From Patiria pectinifera (taxonomy: Eukaryota > Echinodermata > Asteroidea > Valvatida > Asterinidae): 64,000 nucleotides of DNA. The position numbers and the translations under genes are program-made. Positions 23,501-33,016 of this stretch are shown piece by piece (the stretch's first letter is position 1; each line of letters begins with the position of its first letter). The stretch spans positions 10,373,501-10,437,500 of the forward strand of contig CM057146.1 in NCBI GenBank assembly GCA_029964075.1, given 5' to 3'. The notes under the pieces were generated by a model that saw nothing but the letters and a program-made list of their open reading frames with translations, was not told the origin of the DNA and did no database searches.

Positions 23501-26500
23501 TACGCATGAGCGCGCTTACATGAAGGATTGACAGAAGGCAGGTAACAGCGCCTGCGCCGCCCCTTTGATATTGCGCGACGCCATTGTTCAGTTGGACCAC
23601 GGACAATGAAGGAGGTAGAATGAATCCAAGTTGCCAAAAAGGCTCCAGAAAAGGACGTAAATTAGGCAGCAGCTGGACAACTGACACTGGCCGAAGGTTC
23701 TCATTTTGTTATTAAGAGGGTAAGTGTACTTTTAAAGCTTAAATAATCTGGGTCTGAAGTCGCAATGTGGACAAATGGTGGAAATCACTTTCAATATTTT
23801 TTCAACATGTTCAACATTTCGCCGAGTACGTTTTCCATACGGTCGGTGTGTGGCCTATGTTTACGGAGGCAGTCCAGTAAACTGGCCACATTTATGGGGC
23901 TAGTTTGGGTATCAAAATTTCAATATAAAATTTCACAAAAATTAGACATCTGAAAAAGGCAGCACTTTCTGATTAGCCTATAAAGAGGGTGAGTATGCTT
24001 CTAAAGCAAAAAAACCTACAAACTAAGCCTAAATGGGAAAATCAAAATTTGGCAAAGTGCGTCACGTTTTTGTACATGTGGATGTGTGGCCTATGTTTAC
24101 GGAGGTAGTCCAGTCAACAGGCCACATTTATGGGGCTACAGCGAGACAAACAAATAACTTGGTAGAGAGAGAAGATGTTTAGACTTCAAGTAAATTAATT
24201 TATTTAGAAAGATCAGATCTTATTTCTACTACTTGTTACTAATTACTTCTAATTTAAGGGGCAACTGAGATTTAAGTTCTTTAATGAAAGTACTGAATAA
24301 AGGAATTTGCTGTAGAAATAAATGCAAGGAAAACAATTAATTATGAGATGGGCGGGGCTCGGTGATGGTCACAGTCAGTGGGGTAGCTTATGGTAAAAGC
24401 ACCATAGCTCTACTCCCAACCCAGGGGGGATTTAACCAGTGTTGTAGTCAAGTCCTCCTCATCCGAGTCCGAGTCCGAGTCCGAGTCCTTGAGCAAAGGA
24501 CTCGAGTCCGAGTCCGAGTCCTTGTCAATTTTTGATGTCCGAGTCCGAGTCCGAGTCCTTGAAAAAAAGTCCTTATGTATCAAATTCAAGTCGCGGTTCA
24601 CCAATACTATATTAACGTTTTCAAAATGTCACTATCAAATGTCAGGTGATAGAGAAGGGGTAATGGTTTTGGCTGTATGCACTATGCAATGCATTCATTA
24701 TGTTTATAATGTACATTAAAAAAAAACTTGCATTATGAATCAATTGATCATTGATCAATCGGCAAGTTATTTTTGCGAGCGGCAGAACTGCGGAATTCGG
24801 TTCCACAGCAAAACCAAATCAAGGTGAAAGACATAAAATAATTGAAATAAAACACCTAAAAAAGACCCGATTTTGCCGGACTCGAGCCGGACTCGAAGCC
24901 AAGTCCTCGAGTCCTTGGGGTCCGAGTCCGAGTCCGAGTCCGAGTCCGAGAGCAAAGGACTCGAGTCCAAGTCCGAGTCCTTGAAAAAAGGACTCGAGTC
25001 CGGACTCGAGTCCGAGTCCCGAGTCCGAGTCCTACAACACTGGATTTAACTAAGTTGTCATGCACTACAACTTACTTGGTCATTACATCAAAGTTTTTCC
25101 CTTGCCACGCCCAGGCAAAACCTGCACAGCCCTCCACAGACAACCTATCCCTAGCACAGCACCCAGCAGACTGAAGAGCACATGGCTAGTTCAAATTCCA
25201 TGCCATTGGGGCCAACAATAGAATTATGCAAATAAGATGCTGCATGCCTGGCTGGACTGATACACACTCGGCTCAGGGGGTGTGATGGATGAGAGGGGCA
25301 GGCTAAACCAAAAATAGGTGGGGAGGAAGGTAAAGATGAAGGGCTATTTTCATTACAATATATAACTTTTCAAATGAAAAAGGACTGAGTACCAATAGTA
25401 GAGATATCATAAAATATGTCCCCAAAAAAGTGTCCGGCTGACAATCTTTGAAATAACTACAAAACCATGAAGTCAACTTTGGTATTTCTCACAATGTGCT
25501 CAGCTTTAGTGACGGTCCAGAGCTTTACAAAACATGTGTGCGCCGGGCACTGAGGCACTGAAGCGACCCAGTCATTGCGATCAAATCTGTCACCGTAATT
25601 TCAAATTCATATTGTTGATAACCATCTTTCAAATGCTTCCAAAGTACCTCATGAATAAGCCATTTGCGAGTTAAATTTGAATAAAATCTGGAACGCTGAC
25701 TTAATCCAATGCTTTGCACGTTTTAACTTTGCATTCTCCCGACCAAAGAGACTGTTACTATATCACATGATTCGGGGCAAGCCTTATGCTAGCAACCCCC
25801 AGCTCCGGCATGGTCCGGTGTCTTTGTGCCATTCTCACCCATTGTGAACAATGTATTGGTGCTGAGCGTCTCTTACGTAACTATGCAAGAGCTTGCCCCG
25901 AATCATGTGATTAGCAAGAGTGCCTTTGGTCTGGCGAATTCAAAGTTAAAATGTGACAAGCATTTTGAGCATGTCGGCGTACCAGATGTTTTTTAAATGT
26001 AAATCCCAAAGGGTATAGGTTACTGGCAAATGGTTTATTGTGAAGGATCTTGCAGAGTTCAGTTTTTCATTGATTTATATATTTATTTATGCAGATAAAG
26101 AAAGCCGGGGGTTTATCCTTCAACTCCACGCTGACGCTCACCAAGTGCAACGAGAAGCTCATCCAGTTAATCCTACACGAGTACAGTATCCTTTACTGGC
26201 ATTGCCAAGATACATTTGATTTATCGCCACCTCACGGCGCAGGGTTCTCTCCAACCAAACCTAGGGGAGTCAGGTTGGCGTAGCGATACTTTCCTCGCCT
26301 TCCACCGCTGTGACCCGGGTTCGAATCCCACCTGGGCCAACATGTGGATTGGGTTTTTAGTCCCTACCTGATTCCGTGGGTTTTGCACAGAATATTCTTC
26401 TGGGCTTTTCCTCCCACCTCTAAAACTATAACTTCTTCTCATTGTCTTCTCACCACAGGTTTCTTCAGGCTTGCAAGCTACAGTGCCTAGGGCGCTTTTG

Positions 26501-29500
26501 GGGAATCCTTGGTTTCATTACCAGAATAATTAATAAATAAATAAATAAATAAAAATGTACAACCTAAAGTCAGCGTCTCTTTTGTAGTAGGCAAAGATCG
26601 TATAGCGCTGCGCACAGTGGGTAGTAGGCAAGCCTTCAGAGCTGTGATGGATGGCAAAAAATAGCTGGGAGAAAAATGCGAAGCCAACACCGTGCTGGGT
26701 CGGCATGATTATGACAACCATATTATTGAATGGTGGCTGATTACAGGGAAACTGGATGGTCATGTGCTACTTTGACGTCATACGATTGGAACCTGTAAAG
26801 TTGAGCAATTTTGTTATTTTATTTGTTTCAGGCTTTGTAACTGTTCGAAAAATTAAGCTGTCAAAGCATTTTAACGTGCAAATCATGTACATCGATCACG
26901 ATTTTTCAAATGTAGCTTTTCCTTAGCGTTTTCCTCAGAAATTTTCAATGCCGAGGTTCTATTCAGGGATGACTGCACAGCGGATGAGTTCATAGACGTG
27001 GTGGTCGGCAACAGAATATACCTGCCTTGTATATATGTAAGTACAGGAGATAATATCTTCATTTTTCATAATCAACCCAATTACTCTAGCCAGCAACGGA
27101 GCTTGGTAGGATTGAGAGTCAGAGATCAGCCAGTGTGTCTTTGGCATACTGACCCATCGCATTGGCGTCAGCTTAATTTAACCACTTCACGCTGGCATTA
27201 TGTTTGGCTGAAGATTTTGGCACAATAGGCCATGCACAACGGCCAATTCACGATCAACACTAATTCGCAGTGCCTTTTATGTGGGCTTAGGGTGCATGGT
27301 GCACGACAGCAGCCACAATCAATTGTCTGTTGGATTTCTTTCTTTTCACCATTGAGGAAGTACCAGTGCACCAAGTGTATAGCATGAATAATTTCTGCAG
27401 TGTCTTCGGTAGTGTTTCCTTAATCAGCTCTTATGTATCTTAATAAGCCATTTGCGAGTAACCTATACCCTTTGGGATTTACATTTGAAAAACGTCTGGT
27501 ACAATGACTTGCTCAGAATGCTTGGCACATTTTAACCTTGAATTCTCCAGGCCAAAGACACTGTTGCTAATCACAAGATTCGGGGCAAGCTCTTGCATAG
27601 TTACGTAAGAGACGCTCAGCACCAATACATCGTTCACAATGGGTGAGAATGGTACAAAGACACCAGACCATGCCGGAGCTGGGGGTTGCTAGCATAAGGC
27701 TTGCCCCGAATCACGTGATATAGTAACAGTCTGTTTGGTCGGGAGAATGCTAGGTTAAAACGTGCAAAGCATTGTATTAAGTCGGCGTTCCAGATTTTAT
27801 TCAAATGTAACTCGCAAATGGCTTATTGTGACCTCTTTCCTTGAGTATTTGTAGCTTGATTGTACTTCCAATATTTTCAAAAGGTGTATAACAAGATAGA
27901 TCAGACGTCCATAGAGGAGGTGGATCGCATTGCCCACGAGCCCAACAGCGTGGTCATCAGCTGTGAGATGAAGCTGAATCTAGACTACCTCCTGGAGACG
28001 ACATGGGAGTATCTCAGCCTTATATGCATCTACACCAAGAGGAGAGGAGGTAAGGTACCAGACCTTGTAAAGGGCCTTGGCCATAGTGTAGTGAAGAATC
28101 AGCCAGATTTTAAAAATGGAAAAACAGAAACTTGGAATCGGAAGTTTTGAGAAGTAAACAGTGTTGCTACATGTATTTTGTGGATGTGAAATTTGAAATC
28201 TATGGATTTTAAAATTGGTAACGGAAATTTGAATCTCAAGTTTTGGGACTGAATTTTCAGATTTGGTATGAGCATGTACTGAACATGTTCAGTTAGCAAG
28301 AAAACAAATATGTATGTGTATCGGGGTTTGACTTTTTTTTCACAGCCGGGCCACTGAAACAGACTCTTAACAAGCCCGCAGGCATTTTCACTGGCCGCAG
28401 GTTTTTCTTTTATAGGGTCTCATAAACAATGTACACACATGTCAATCGTGTATCCTGAGGCAATCTTGTCAGTGTTTTTAATAAACAGATCTGATAATTT
28501 AACCCTAAATAGTTAGTACAATTAAACACAAATTGATACAGGTTTGCTCTCTGAATTTCATGATTCATTTTTTCCTGTCCTTTCATCTTTGCCGTAGCGC
28601 AATAATTTTGGACTCGCCAGCTGGGCTACTCAAGGAATAGTTTGACTAGCCTGCCGCTGTTTTGCCTAGCATATGGCTAGCAGGCTACCGCTAAGGTCAA
28701 ACCCTGCGTAAACTCTGTGTGCTTTGGGTCAACCAGCAGCTCTGTACTTAATATCTAATTTGTTGTTTTCTTTCCCCTTTTTCAGAGAAGCCCGATTTTG
28801 AAGGAGGAATTATCATGAGGAAAGGCTGCACAGTGGAACACGTCGTAAGTACACTCTTGTGAAAATTTAGAGTTGGAGTTCTGCACTACTGCTTTGAGAA
28901 ATGTTCAAAAACTGCACGACTTTTTGAAATCTGCTGATGTAAATTTATTGGTTTTCTTCTTCTTCTGCAGTGCCACGCTATACACAGAACTCTCGTCAGC
29001 AACTTCAAGTTTGCTCTTGTATGGGTAAGTCGTTCTCAAGAACTCCGAGCAGACTTTTACTCACATGTTAAGAAGTGAAGTTTACAAAATACGAGACATA
29101 AATATGTGCAAAAAAAAAATTTGTGTTGTATTTTCTCCAGGGAAGGGGTGTATCTTTGGTCAGGTATTCAGACATGGGGGGAAAAAGAAGTTGCGGGGAT
29201 TTCGGGACGCGCTGTTGTGTGTTCTTGATGTTGCAGGGCCCAATTTCATAGCACTGCTTAACAGTAAGCAGAAAAGTTGTGCTTACTATAGCAGAAAATC
29301 ATGCTGCTGCTTAAGCACTATTTCATGCCGTGAATGTGCTTACAGTTGCGCGCGCATGGAGATTTCTATTGTTACGTCACTGATTTAAGCAAAGTTTTCT
29401 TCTGGGGTTAAGCGTGCTTTTGCTGTGCTTACTGCTTAACGGTCCCTATGAAACAGATGGAGGCTCGGTAAGCACAAAGTCGGCTGTTAAGCAGCACTAT

Positions 29501-29678
29501 GAAATTGGGCCCAGGTTTAAAATCACTCCCTGGAATTTTTTTTCAACCTTGTATTTGTATATTTTAATATTGTATTTGTTTATCTTTGTAGGGTTGCAGC
29601 GTTAAGTACAGTCCTCAGCGCGTCGGCCTTCAGCATGTCATGAGCCACGAAGACGTCATACAGGTCATGAAGAAATAA
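17539..29678 (+). CDS. DRG2: DRG2, developmentally regulated GTP-binding protein 2
   Basis: Complete 13-exon coding region: 17539-17602, 18239-18327, 18780-18851, 20576-20665, 21073-21133, 22197-22287, 22603-22675, 26095-26185, 26939-27036, 27884-28049, 28786-28844, 28971-29024, 29592-29678. Every junction is GT-AG and phases fit; the sum is 1095 nt (364 residues plus TAA), the length I recall for human DRG2. It starts [11 protein letters not shown] with the family motif [20 protein letters not shown]. GTPase motifs are the P-loop GFPSVGKS (69-76, split by intron 3), DLPG (115-118), NKID (246-249) and the SCEMK region (269-273). The TGS domain fills about 289-364, ending [12 protein letters not shown]2 is a cytosolic translation-associated OBG-type GTPase; its known partner is RWDD1/DFRP2. 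DRG1 is excluded because the N-terminus and the segment before the P-loop are DRG2-type. Confidence 0.97.
18404..18595. mobile_element. MITE with GGAAAGATTTCCATA termini (DRG2 intron 2)
   Basis: Inverted ends GGAAAGATTTCCATA and TATGGAAATCTTTCC, flanked by an 8-bp direct repeat with one mismatch (GAATTGCC at 18396-18403, GAATTGTC at 18596-18603). The interior shares AAACCCTATGAGATTGG and CTAAGTGTTTT with the element at 34930-35142 in reverse orientation. Non-autonomous, hAT-like by duplication length. Confidence 0.75.
19125..19506. mobile_element. MITE with GGCC + A-run ends (DRG2 intron 3)
   Basis: The left end reads TTGGCCAAAAAAAAGAAAA then ACGTGTTTAGCGTCC; the right end reads GGACACTAAACATG then T-run then ACTTGGCC. 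These are imperfect inverted repeats. The interior has four GGCCATTTT-like words. It resembles the GGCC/A-run elements in the TOM1-gene introns. Confidence 0.55.
19517..19882. mobile_element. MITE with AATTCGGGCGATTCACAATG termini (DRG2 intron 3)
   Basis: Inverted termini begin AATTCGGGCGATTCACAATG and continue through GCGCCACCAAGAGTTTGCCA, present in reverse complement at the right end. A second, inverted and more diverged copy is at 54416-54775. There is no transposase frame. Confidence 0.75.
19958..20494. mobile_element. TTAA-flanked [14 protein letters not shown] family (DRG2 intron 3)
   Basis: Starts TTAAAGGGAAAATACAACAT and ends TATTCCCTTTAA, so it is bounded by TTAA (19958-19961 and 20491-20494). 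It carries a central hairpin CTGGTCGGCCGACCAG and the blocks CACCTGGTG and CTAGACTGGTTCCCTGA. It is inverted relative to copies at 36614-37148 and 50926-51432. TTAA target use resembles piggyBac elements, but the terminal bases are not classic. Confidence 0.75.
20707..20990. mobile_element. TTAACCCTAAC-family element, one end (DRG2 intron 4)
   Basis: Begins TTAACCCTAACTCCCTAG (TTAA at 20707-20710), the terminus shared by the elements at 33017, 49527, 50159 and 56088. The interior repeats CATCCTG(G/A)CA(A/G)ATTCCAACA. The opposite terminus is not evident, so the right edge is approximate. Confidence 0.55.
21229..21528. mobile_element. MITE with GGCCAAGTTCGGGCAAGGAC termini (DRG2 intron 5)
   Basis: Left GGCCAAGTTCGGGCAAGGAC, right TCCTTGCGCGAACTTGGCC, an inverted pair followed inward by GTCGACTAGTGG against GGTCAACTATAG. 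Flanks are TA/CTA, compatible with a Harbinger- or Tc1-type short duplication. No coding capacity. Confidence 0.65.
22756..24138. mobile_element. Outer foldback element with 9-bp target duplication (DRG2 intron 7)
   Basis: Termini TAGCCCCATAAATGTGGCC (left) and its reverse complement (right), flanked by the exact 9-bp repeat CAGCGAGAC at 22747-22755 and 24139-24147. The arms stay complementary for over 200 bp (for example GCACTTTGCC and GCAGCACTTTCTGATTAGCC on the right), so the original element was a palindrome of about 475 bp. It is interrupted near its centre by a second element. A 9-bp duplication with long terminal repeats suggests a Mutator-like or foldback origin; no transposase is present. 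Confidence 0.85.
22996..23902. mobile_element. Inner foldback element nested in the outer one
   Basis: Same 19-bp terminus TAGCCCCATAAATGTGGCC at both ends in inverted orientation, flanked by its own 9-bp duplication GTTTGGGTA (22987-22995 and 23903-23911). The two arms of about 440 bp are near-perfect reverse complements around a short centre near 23445. The internal arm sequence differs from the outer element after the first 55 or so bases, so it is another subfamily. Open frames inside are mirror images of each other, not genes. Confidence 0.9.
24437..25042. mobile_element. hAT-like element built from GAGTCC arrays, copy 1 (DRG2 intron 7)
   Basis: Termini CAGTGTTGTAG and CTACAACACTG, flanked by the exact 8-bp duplication GATTTAAC (24429-24436, 25043-25050). 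Subterminal regions are tandem GAGTCC/GAGTCCGAGTCC arrays on both sides of a unique centre (about 24580-24880). CAGTG ends and 8 bp match hAT elements. A second, independently inserted member is at 45624-46181. Confidence 0.9.
25654..26039 (+). mobile_element. 386-bp MITE, left arm of inverted pair around DRG2 exons 8-9
   Basis: Begins AATAAGCCATTTGCGAGT and ends with its imperfect complement (GGCAAATGGTTTATT). Interior landmarks are GATTCGGGGCAAGCCTTATG, CCCCCAGCTCCGGCATGGTC and TCTCTTACGTAACTATGCAA. It is the same length as, and nearly the reverse complement of, 27442-27827. It ends 55 nt before exon 8 of DRG2. Confidence 0.85.
26269..26551 (+). mobile_element. tRNA-derived SINE, copy B (DRG2 intron 8)
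   Basis: B box GGTTCGAATCC at 26318-26328 after GCCTTCCACCGCTGTGACCC, then a body with CCGTGGGTTTTGCACAG and CTAAAACTATAACTTCTTCT, and a short (AAAT)n tail ending at 26551. Same family as the copy at 166-400 but better preserved. Confidence 0.85.
27442..27827 (-). mobile_element. 386-bp MITE, right arm of inverted pair around DRG2 exons 8-9
   Basis: Reverse-complement copy of 25654-26039 with only scattered differences. Termini AATAAGCCATTTGCGAGT and ACTCGCAAATGGCTTATT. It lies 405 nt after exon 9 and 56 nt before exon 10, in intron 9. Confidence 0.85.
29237..29511. mobile_element. Harbinger-like MITE, GGCCCAATTTCATAG termini (DRG2 intron 12)
   Basis: Ends GGCCCAATTTCATAGCACTG and its imperfect complement (CACTATGAAATTGGGCC), flanked by the 3-bp repeat CAG. 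The interior repeats GCTTA(A/C) words in both orientations. A related copy is at 38703-38947. The 3-bp duplication suggests PIF/Harbinger-type mobilisation. Confidence 0.75.
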
Positions 29679-29902
29679 AAGATGCAGGTCCTCGGATTAG
29701 AATTTAACACAACGTGGGGTGTCAATTATTTAGTTTAACAATACACTTTCTTCGCTCGACTTGTCTTTTTTTTTCTCCTCAAACTTCCTGCTTTTTGCTC
29801 TAAGCTTGCTTTTACAATTTATCACAGCCCAAAAGTAGACACAAATGGAAGAATTAGATTTACATTTTTTGGGTAGAATTCCTTCTTTGTATGGCCCAAA
29901 TG

Positions 29903-29912
29903 AATAAATAAA
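29903..29912 (+). terminator. Candidate DRG2 polyadenylation signals
   Basis: Two overlapping AATAAA hexamers (29903-29908 and 29907-29912) lie 225 nt after the DRG2 stop codon, the first clear signals downstream. A GT-rich segment follows within 100 nt. Confidence 0.6.
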
Positions 29913-30830
29913 ATTTTAAAAAAGGAGAGAAGCTAATTTACAGAAAGTTGAAGCACTTTTTTTTATGGCTACTAAGGTTTTGTGTACATTTGAGCAATAC
30001 TTTATCAGATAAGATTTTTTTTTTGGGGGGGGTCTCCTTCAAATCCTGGTGTTTTTTTTTAGGGGGGGGTGGCATTTTTACCAGTCTTGACTTGATGACT
30101 TAATCATTTTCTCAAATTCAGTATAACAGGAGATATGCTCTAATTATTTAGTTTTTCTCCTGGGGGAGGGGGGGGGGGAGCACAATATGAGGTGCATTTA
30201 AAAGCTCACAGAGTGTGTAAGTATACATGTAAGTACATATCAAGTACATGTACTGGGATTTGGGGTAGTTTTTCTCAAAAGTCTCTATGATAAATTATCA
30301 CAGTTACCATATAAATCTTGAACTTTAAAATGACAAGAAGTATGGATGCAAAGGTTTACGAAATAAAAAAAGACAGAAACTTTAGTTTTTCAGTGTTATT
30401 CTGTTCTTAATTTGTTCATCCAATTTGTTCATCCAACACGCTTAAATACAATTTACATTAATGCCTAATATGGCAGTGTTTCTAATACATTCAACATGGC
30501 TGGAACAGTTTTCAACGAGTTCCAAGTAGTGGACTCGCAGACATTTTCTCGTGGACTATACACACTTTTGTTCAGAAAGAATTCATGTGCGACTGAAATT
30601 ATTAACCAATGAGATTTTCAATGCAAAAGCACCGCTGAAAAAAATTGCCTTGCAACTTGACTGACAAAATACCCGAAATATTATAGCATTCTCAAGAAAT
30701 TATATATGTACAGACTGACAAAGTCCAAACAAAGTTATTTTGGGCAGACAATAAATTTATAAGTAAGGAAATAAAAGATATTTGTATTATCAAGCCCCTT
30801 TGGTACTTTTACAAGGAAACATTCTGTTAA
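29913..30830. other. Intergenic DNA after DRG2
   Basis: No gene recognised. Several homopolymer runs occur (T-runs near 30010-30060, a G-run near 30165-30180) and a GTACATGT-rich patch at 30215-30255. Confidence 0.6.
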
Positions 30831-30834
30831 AAAG

Positions 30835-31460
30835 AATACACGAGAAAGTGTGGATTCGTAATTTAAGAAAAGAATCCACACTTGCGAGTGTATTCTTCGA
30901 CTTAAACCATTGCGTCAAAAGAAGTATTGGCATTAACAGTGAGTGGAGATGAAAGGACTTGAGAAAAATGTTGCAACCTGACGCCACTTCGCGATTGTGT
31001 ACAAAGTCTATGGAGAGTCAAGAATTTTTTTAAAGTATTTCCTAACAAAATTGGAAATATTTTTCAGTCCCAGATTCATGTCTTATCATCATTTTTGCAA
31101 TGAATGACCTTCATTGAGATGATATATGAAGAAAAAAGTGGCGTCAGGTTGCAACATTTTTCCCGGCTCCTTCCGTCGACATATGGATAGTTCAGACGAT
31201 GATTTCTTTCCAACTCGAAGTAGGTTTGCATATAACGGCGGAGAATCTGACAATGAAGATGCATTGGTAATTTCGGAAGGAAGTTTTCAAGCATACGGTC
31301 CTATTAGTTCTCATTATGGAGAACAATTGTCCGACGTGTTCAAAGTGTGGATTCGTAATTCCGAATTCACACTTTACTAAAGATTCTTCGTTCCGAATCC
31401 ACACTTTGTGACCAGCGTAACAGATTCGTAGTTCCTAATCCACACTTTTAACAATAGTGT
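30835..31460. repeat. Symmetric inverted-repeat element with GTGTGGATTCGTAATT and GGCGTCAGGTTGCAAC motifs
   Basis: On each side of a centre near 31060 lie inverted copies of AGTGGCGTCAGGTTGCAACA (30963-30990 reversed, 31136-31160 forward) and, further out, GTGTGGATTCGTAATT. The central block (GTGTACAAAGTCTATGGAGAG) recurs inverted at about 35345-35460. The right arm includes an acidic open frame, listed separately. Confidence 0.55.
31183..31380 (+). CDS. Acidic open frame, possible coding remnant
   Basis: From an internal ATG the frame encodes MDSSDDDFFPTRSRFAYNGG and continues with acidic and polar residues (ESDNEDALVISEG) before running into the repeat motif GTGTGGATTCG. Codon use and composition look more protein-like than the surrounding frames, and acidic starts of this kind occur in some transposase-associated proteins. 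No domain is recognised and no second exon was found. It may be a captured or decayed fragment. Confidence 0.2.
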   Translation: MDSSDDDFFPTRSRFAYNGGESDNEDALVISEGSFQAYGPISSHYGEQLSDVFKVWIRNSEFTLY

Positions 31461-33016
31461 GACGTCATAGCAATGGTTTAATCATCATCCAATGTGCTAA
31501 CTCTCAAGGGTATATATCTAAATCAAGCTCAAAACTGTTTTTAGTTGTGAAAAGTCCTCCGAAAATCTTATTGGATTTTGAAGGATTTTGGAGGGTTTAA
31601 CCCTTGACAGAACACTTGTTTCTTCTGACAAGAAACACAATTTCCTGGACTTTACTGGACGGGAGTGTACATTTATGTGTTCGGCATAAAATTGAACAAA
31701 CTCAATGAAAGCAGGCTGCAATAGTTTGTACAGCATGCAACTTTTCCTCAGATCCGCTGATTTCCTTGTTTTTTTTGGTTCTCGTGTATGCCATCACAAA
31801 TTGAAAAACACTGTACAATGTCTTGTGTGGTTTGGAATTTCCTCGTTTTTCCCCCTAATTCCCAGTTGCATGCCTGTTTGCAGCAGGCGAAGAAAAAACT
31901 ACATCAAATTGAAAAGCAAGAAAGCCATTACATGTGGTACTACTACATGGCCTTCCAAATAAACCTAAAATAGGAGCCTTTTAAAAATGTCATGCAATCC
32001 AAACGTGTCCGAGTTTCTGTTGTTGCTAACTTCTCATTCAGTCTTGACTGCAAAATTATTGTATGGACTCGGTGCACGAACAGTGTATGGTGCTTTTTTG
32101 TGACACTTTCAAAAGCTTCAGTGGGGGGGCATGGAGGGGGGTGGGGAAGGGGGTGAGGGAGGTTAGGGCACACTTTGTTCTCGCACGTATGGTGCGAAGT
32201 ACGTACGACTAAGTTTAATCCGAGTCTGCACAAATCCGTAACGTCTTCATATGAGCGTCGGACACTGACAGTAGTGCATTCAAAGGCCACCCTACGTGGT
32301 CTCGTCTCCCCATAACTCTCTGTTTGCAACCGCTGATAGGGCACTTTTGCACGGAGCACACACTATCACTCAAAGAACTTTAGTGGTTAATCATAATATG
32401 TAAGTTGATCAAGAGGTGTCTGCTAGAAAGTTATCAACATTTACCACCAATTCGTTCCCTCCCTCCCCAAATCCTCCAAAATCCTCTTCGCAAAATGGAG
32501 GATTTTGCAGGATTGAGTCTACATGTATACATGTATGGCAAAAATGTGTGGCTGATTTTGCAGGATGCACCGTGTCAAGGTCTTGGGCCGGACCTTGTGT
32601 TGCTTACGCTCAGCCGTGCATAAATGTAGGCCTAGATCATACTTGAAATCCTCCGCACTGCTCCAGGAGGTCTCTGGCTCTGCCTCAACATATTGACAGT
32701 GACTGCTGGAGGATGTTCCAGGATTGAGGCAGTGCTCACCCCTCCAAGGACCACATTCAAGAAACGACGGAGGATTTTGCAGGATTGAGGCTGTACAAAC
32801 ATTGTATGCAATTTTTACATGGAGACAGTTGGAGGATATTGCAGGATTAAGGTTGCATCCTAGCCAAATGCCGAGGGAGTCGAGGGTGAAGCATCTGGAA
32901 TCTGGTCCTAGAGTACTGACATCGGCTAATACGGAAAGTTAATGCCTTGAAGAAAAAAATGGACGCAACGTTCTAATTAATTCCTGCTTGGAGTAGTCCA
33001 AGCAAAATTAAATATC
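31461..33016. repeat. Intergenic DNA with GGAGGATTTTGCAGGATTGAGG minisatellite
   Basis: 31461-32440 holds no recognised gene. From about 32455 to 32870, variants of GGAGGATTTTGCAGGATTGA recur at least five times between unique spacers, ending at GCATCCTAGCCAAATGCCGAGG. This is the same interior as the TTAACCCTAAC-type elements, in opposite orientation to the next one. Clean TTAA ends were not found here. Confidence 0.55.

Noticed and set aside
23261-23687. Several overlapping open frames of 60-86 codons on both strands
   Set aside because: They read the same inverted arm of the inner foldback element in different directions.
24446-25035. Regular GAGTCC repeats that could be mistaken for a CRISPR array or plain satellite
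   Set aside because: There are no unique spacers of constant length, and the arrays sit inside an element with clear ends and an 8-bp target duplication.
26318-26328. Functional tRNA gene suggested by a perfect B box
   Set aside because: No cloverleaf can be drawn around it, and the body and tail match another copy at 166-400, so it is a SINE. The same applies at 56810-56820 and 57817-57827.
17539-29678. Assignment to DRG1 rather than DRG2
   Set aside because: The MGILEKI start, [12 protein letters not shown], the [18 protein letters not shown] segment and the C-terminus are DRG2-type; total length is 364 as in DRG2.
31943-32359. 138-codon - strand open frame
   Set aside because: Proline-rich stretch arises from a G-run on the other strand; no domain or splice context recognised.
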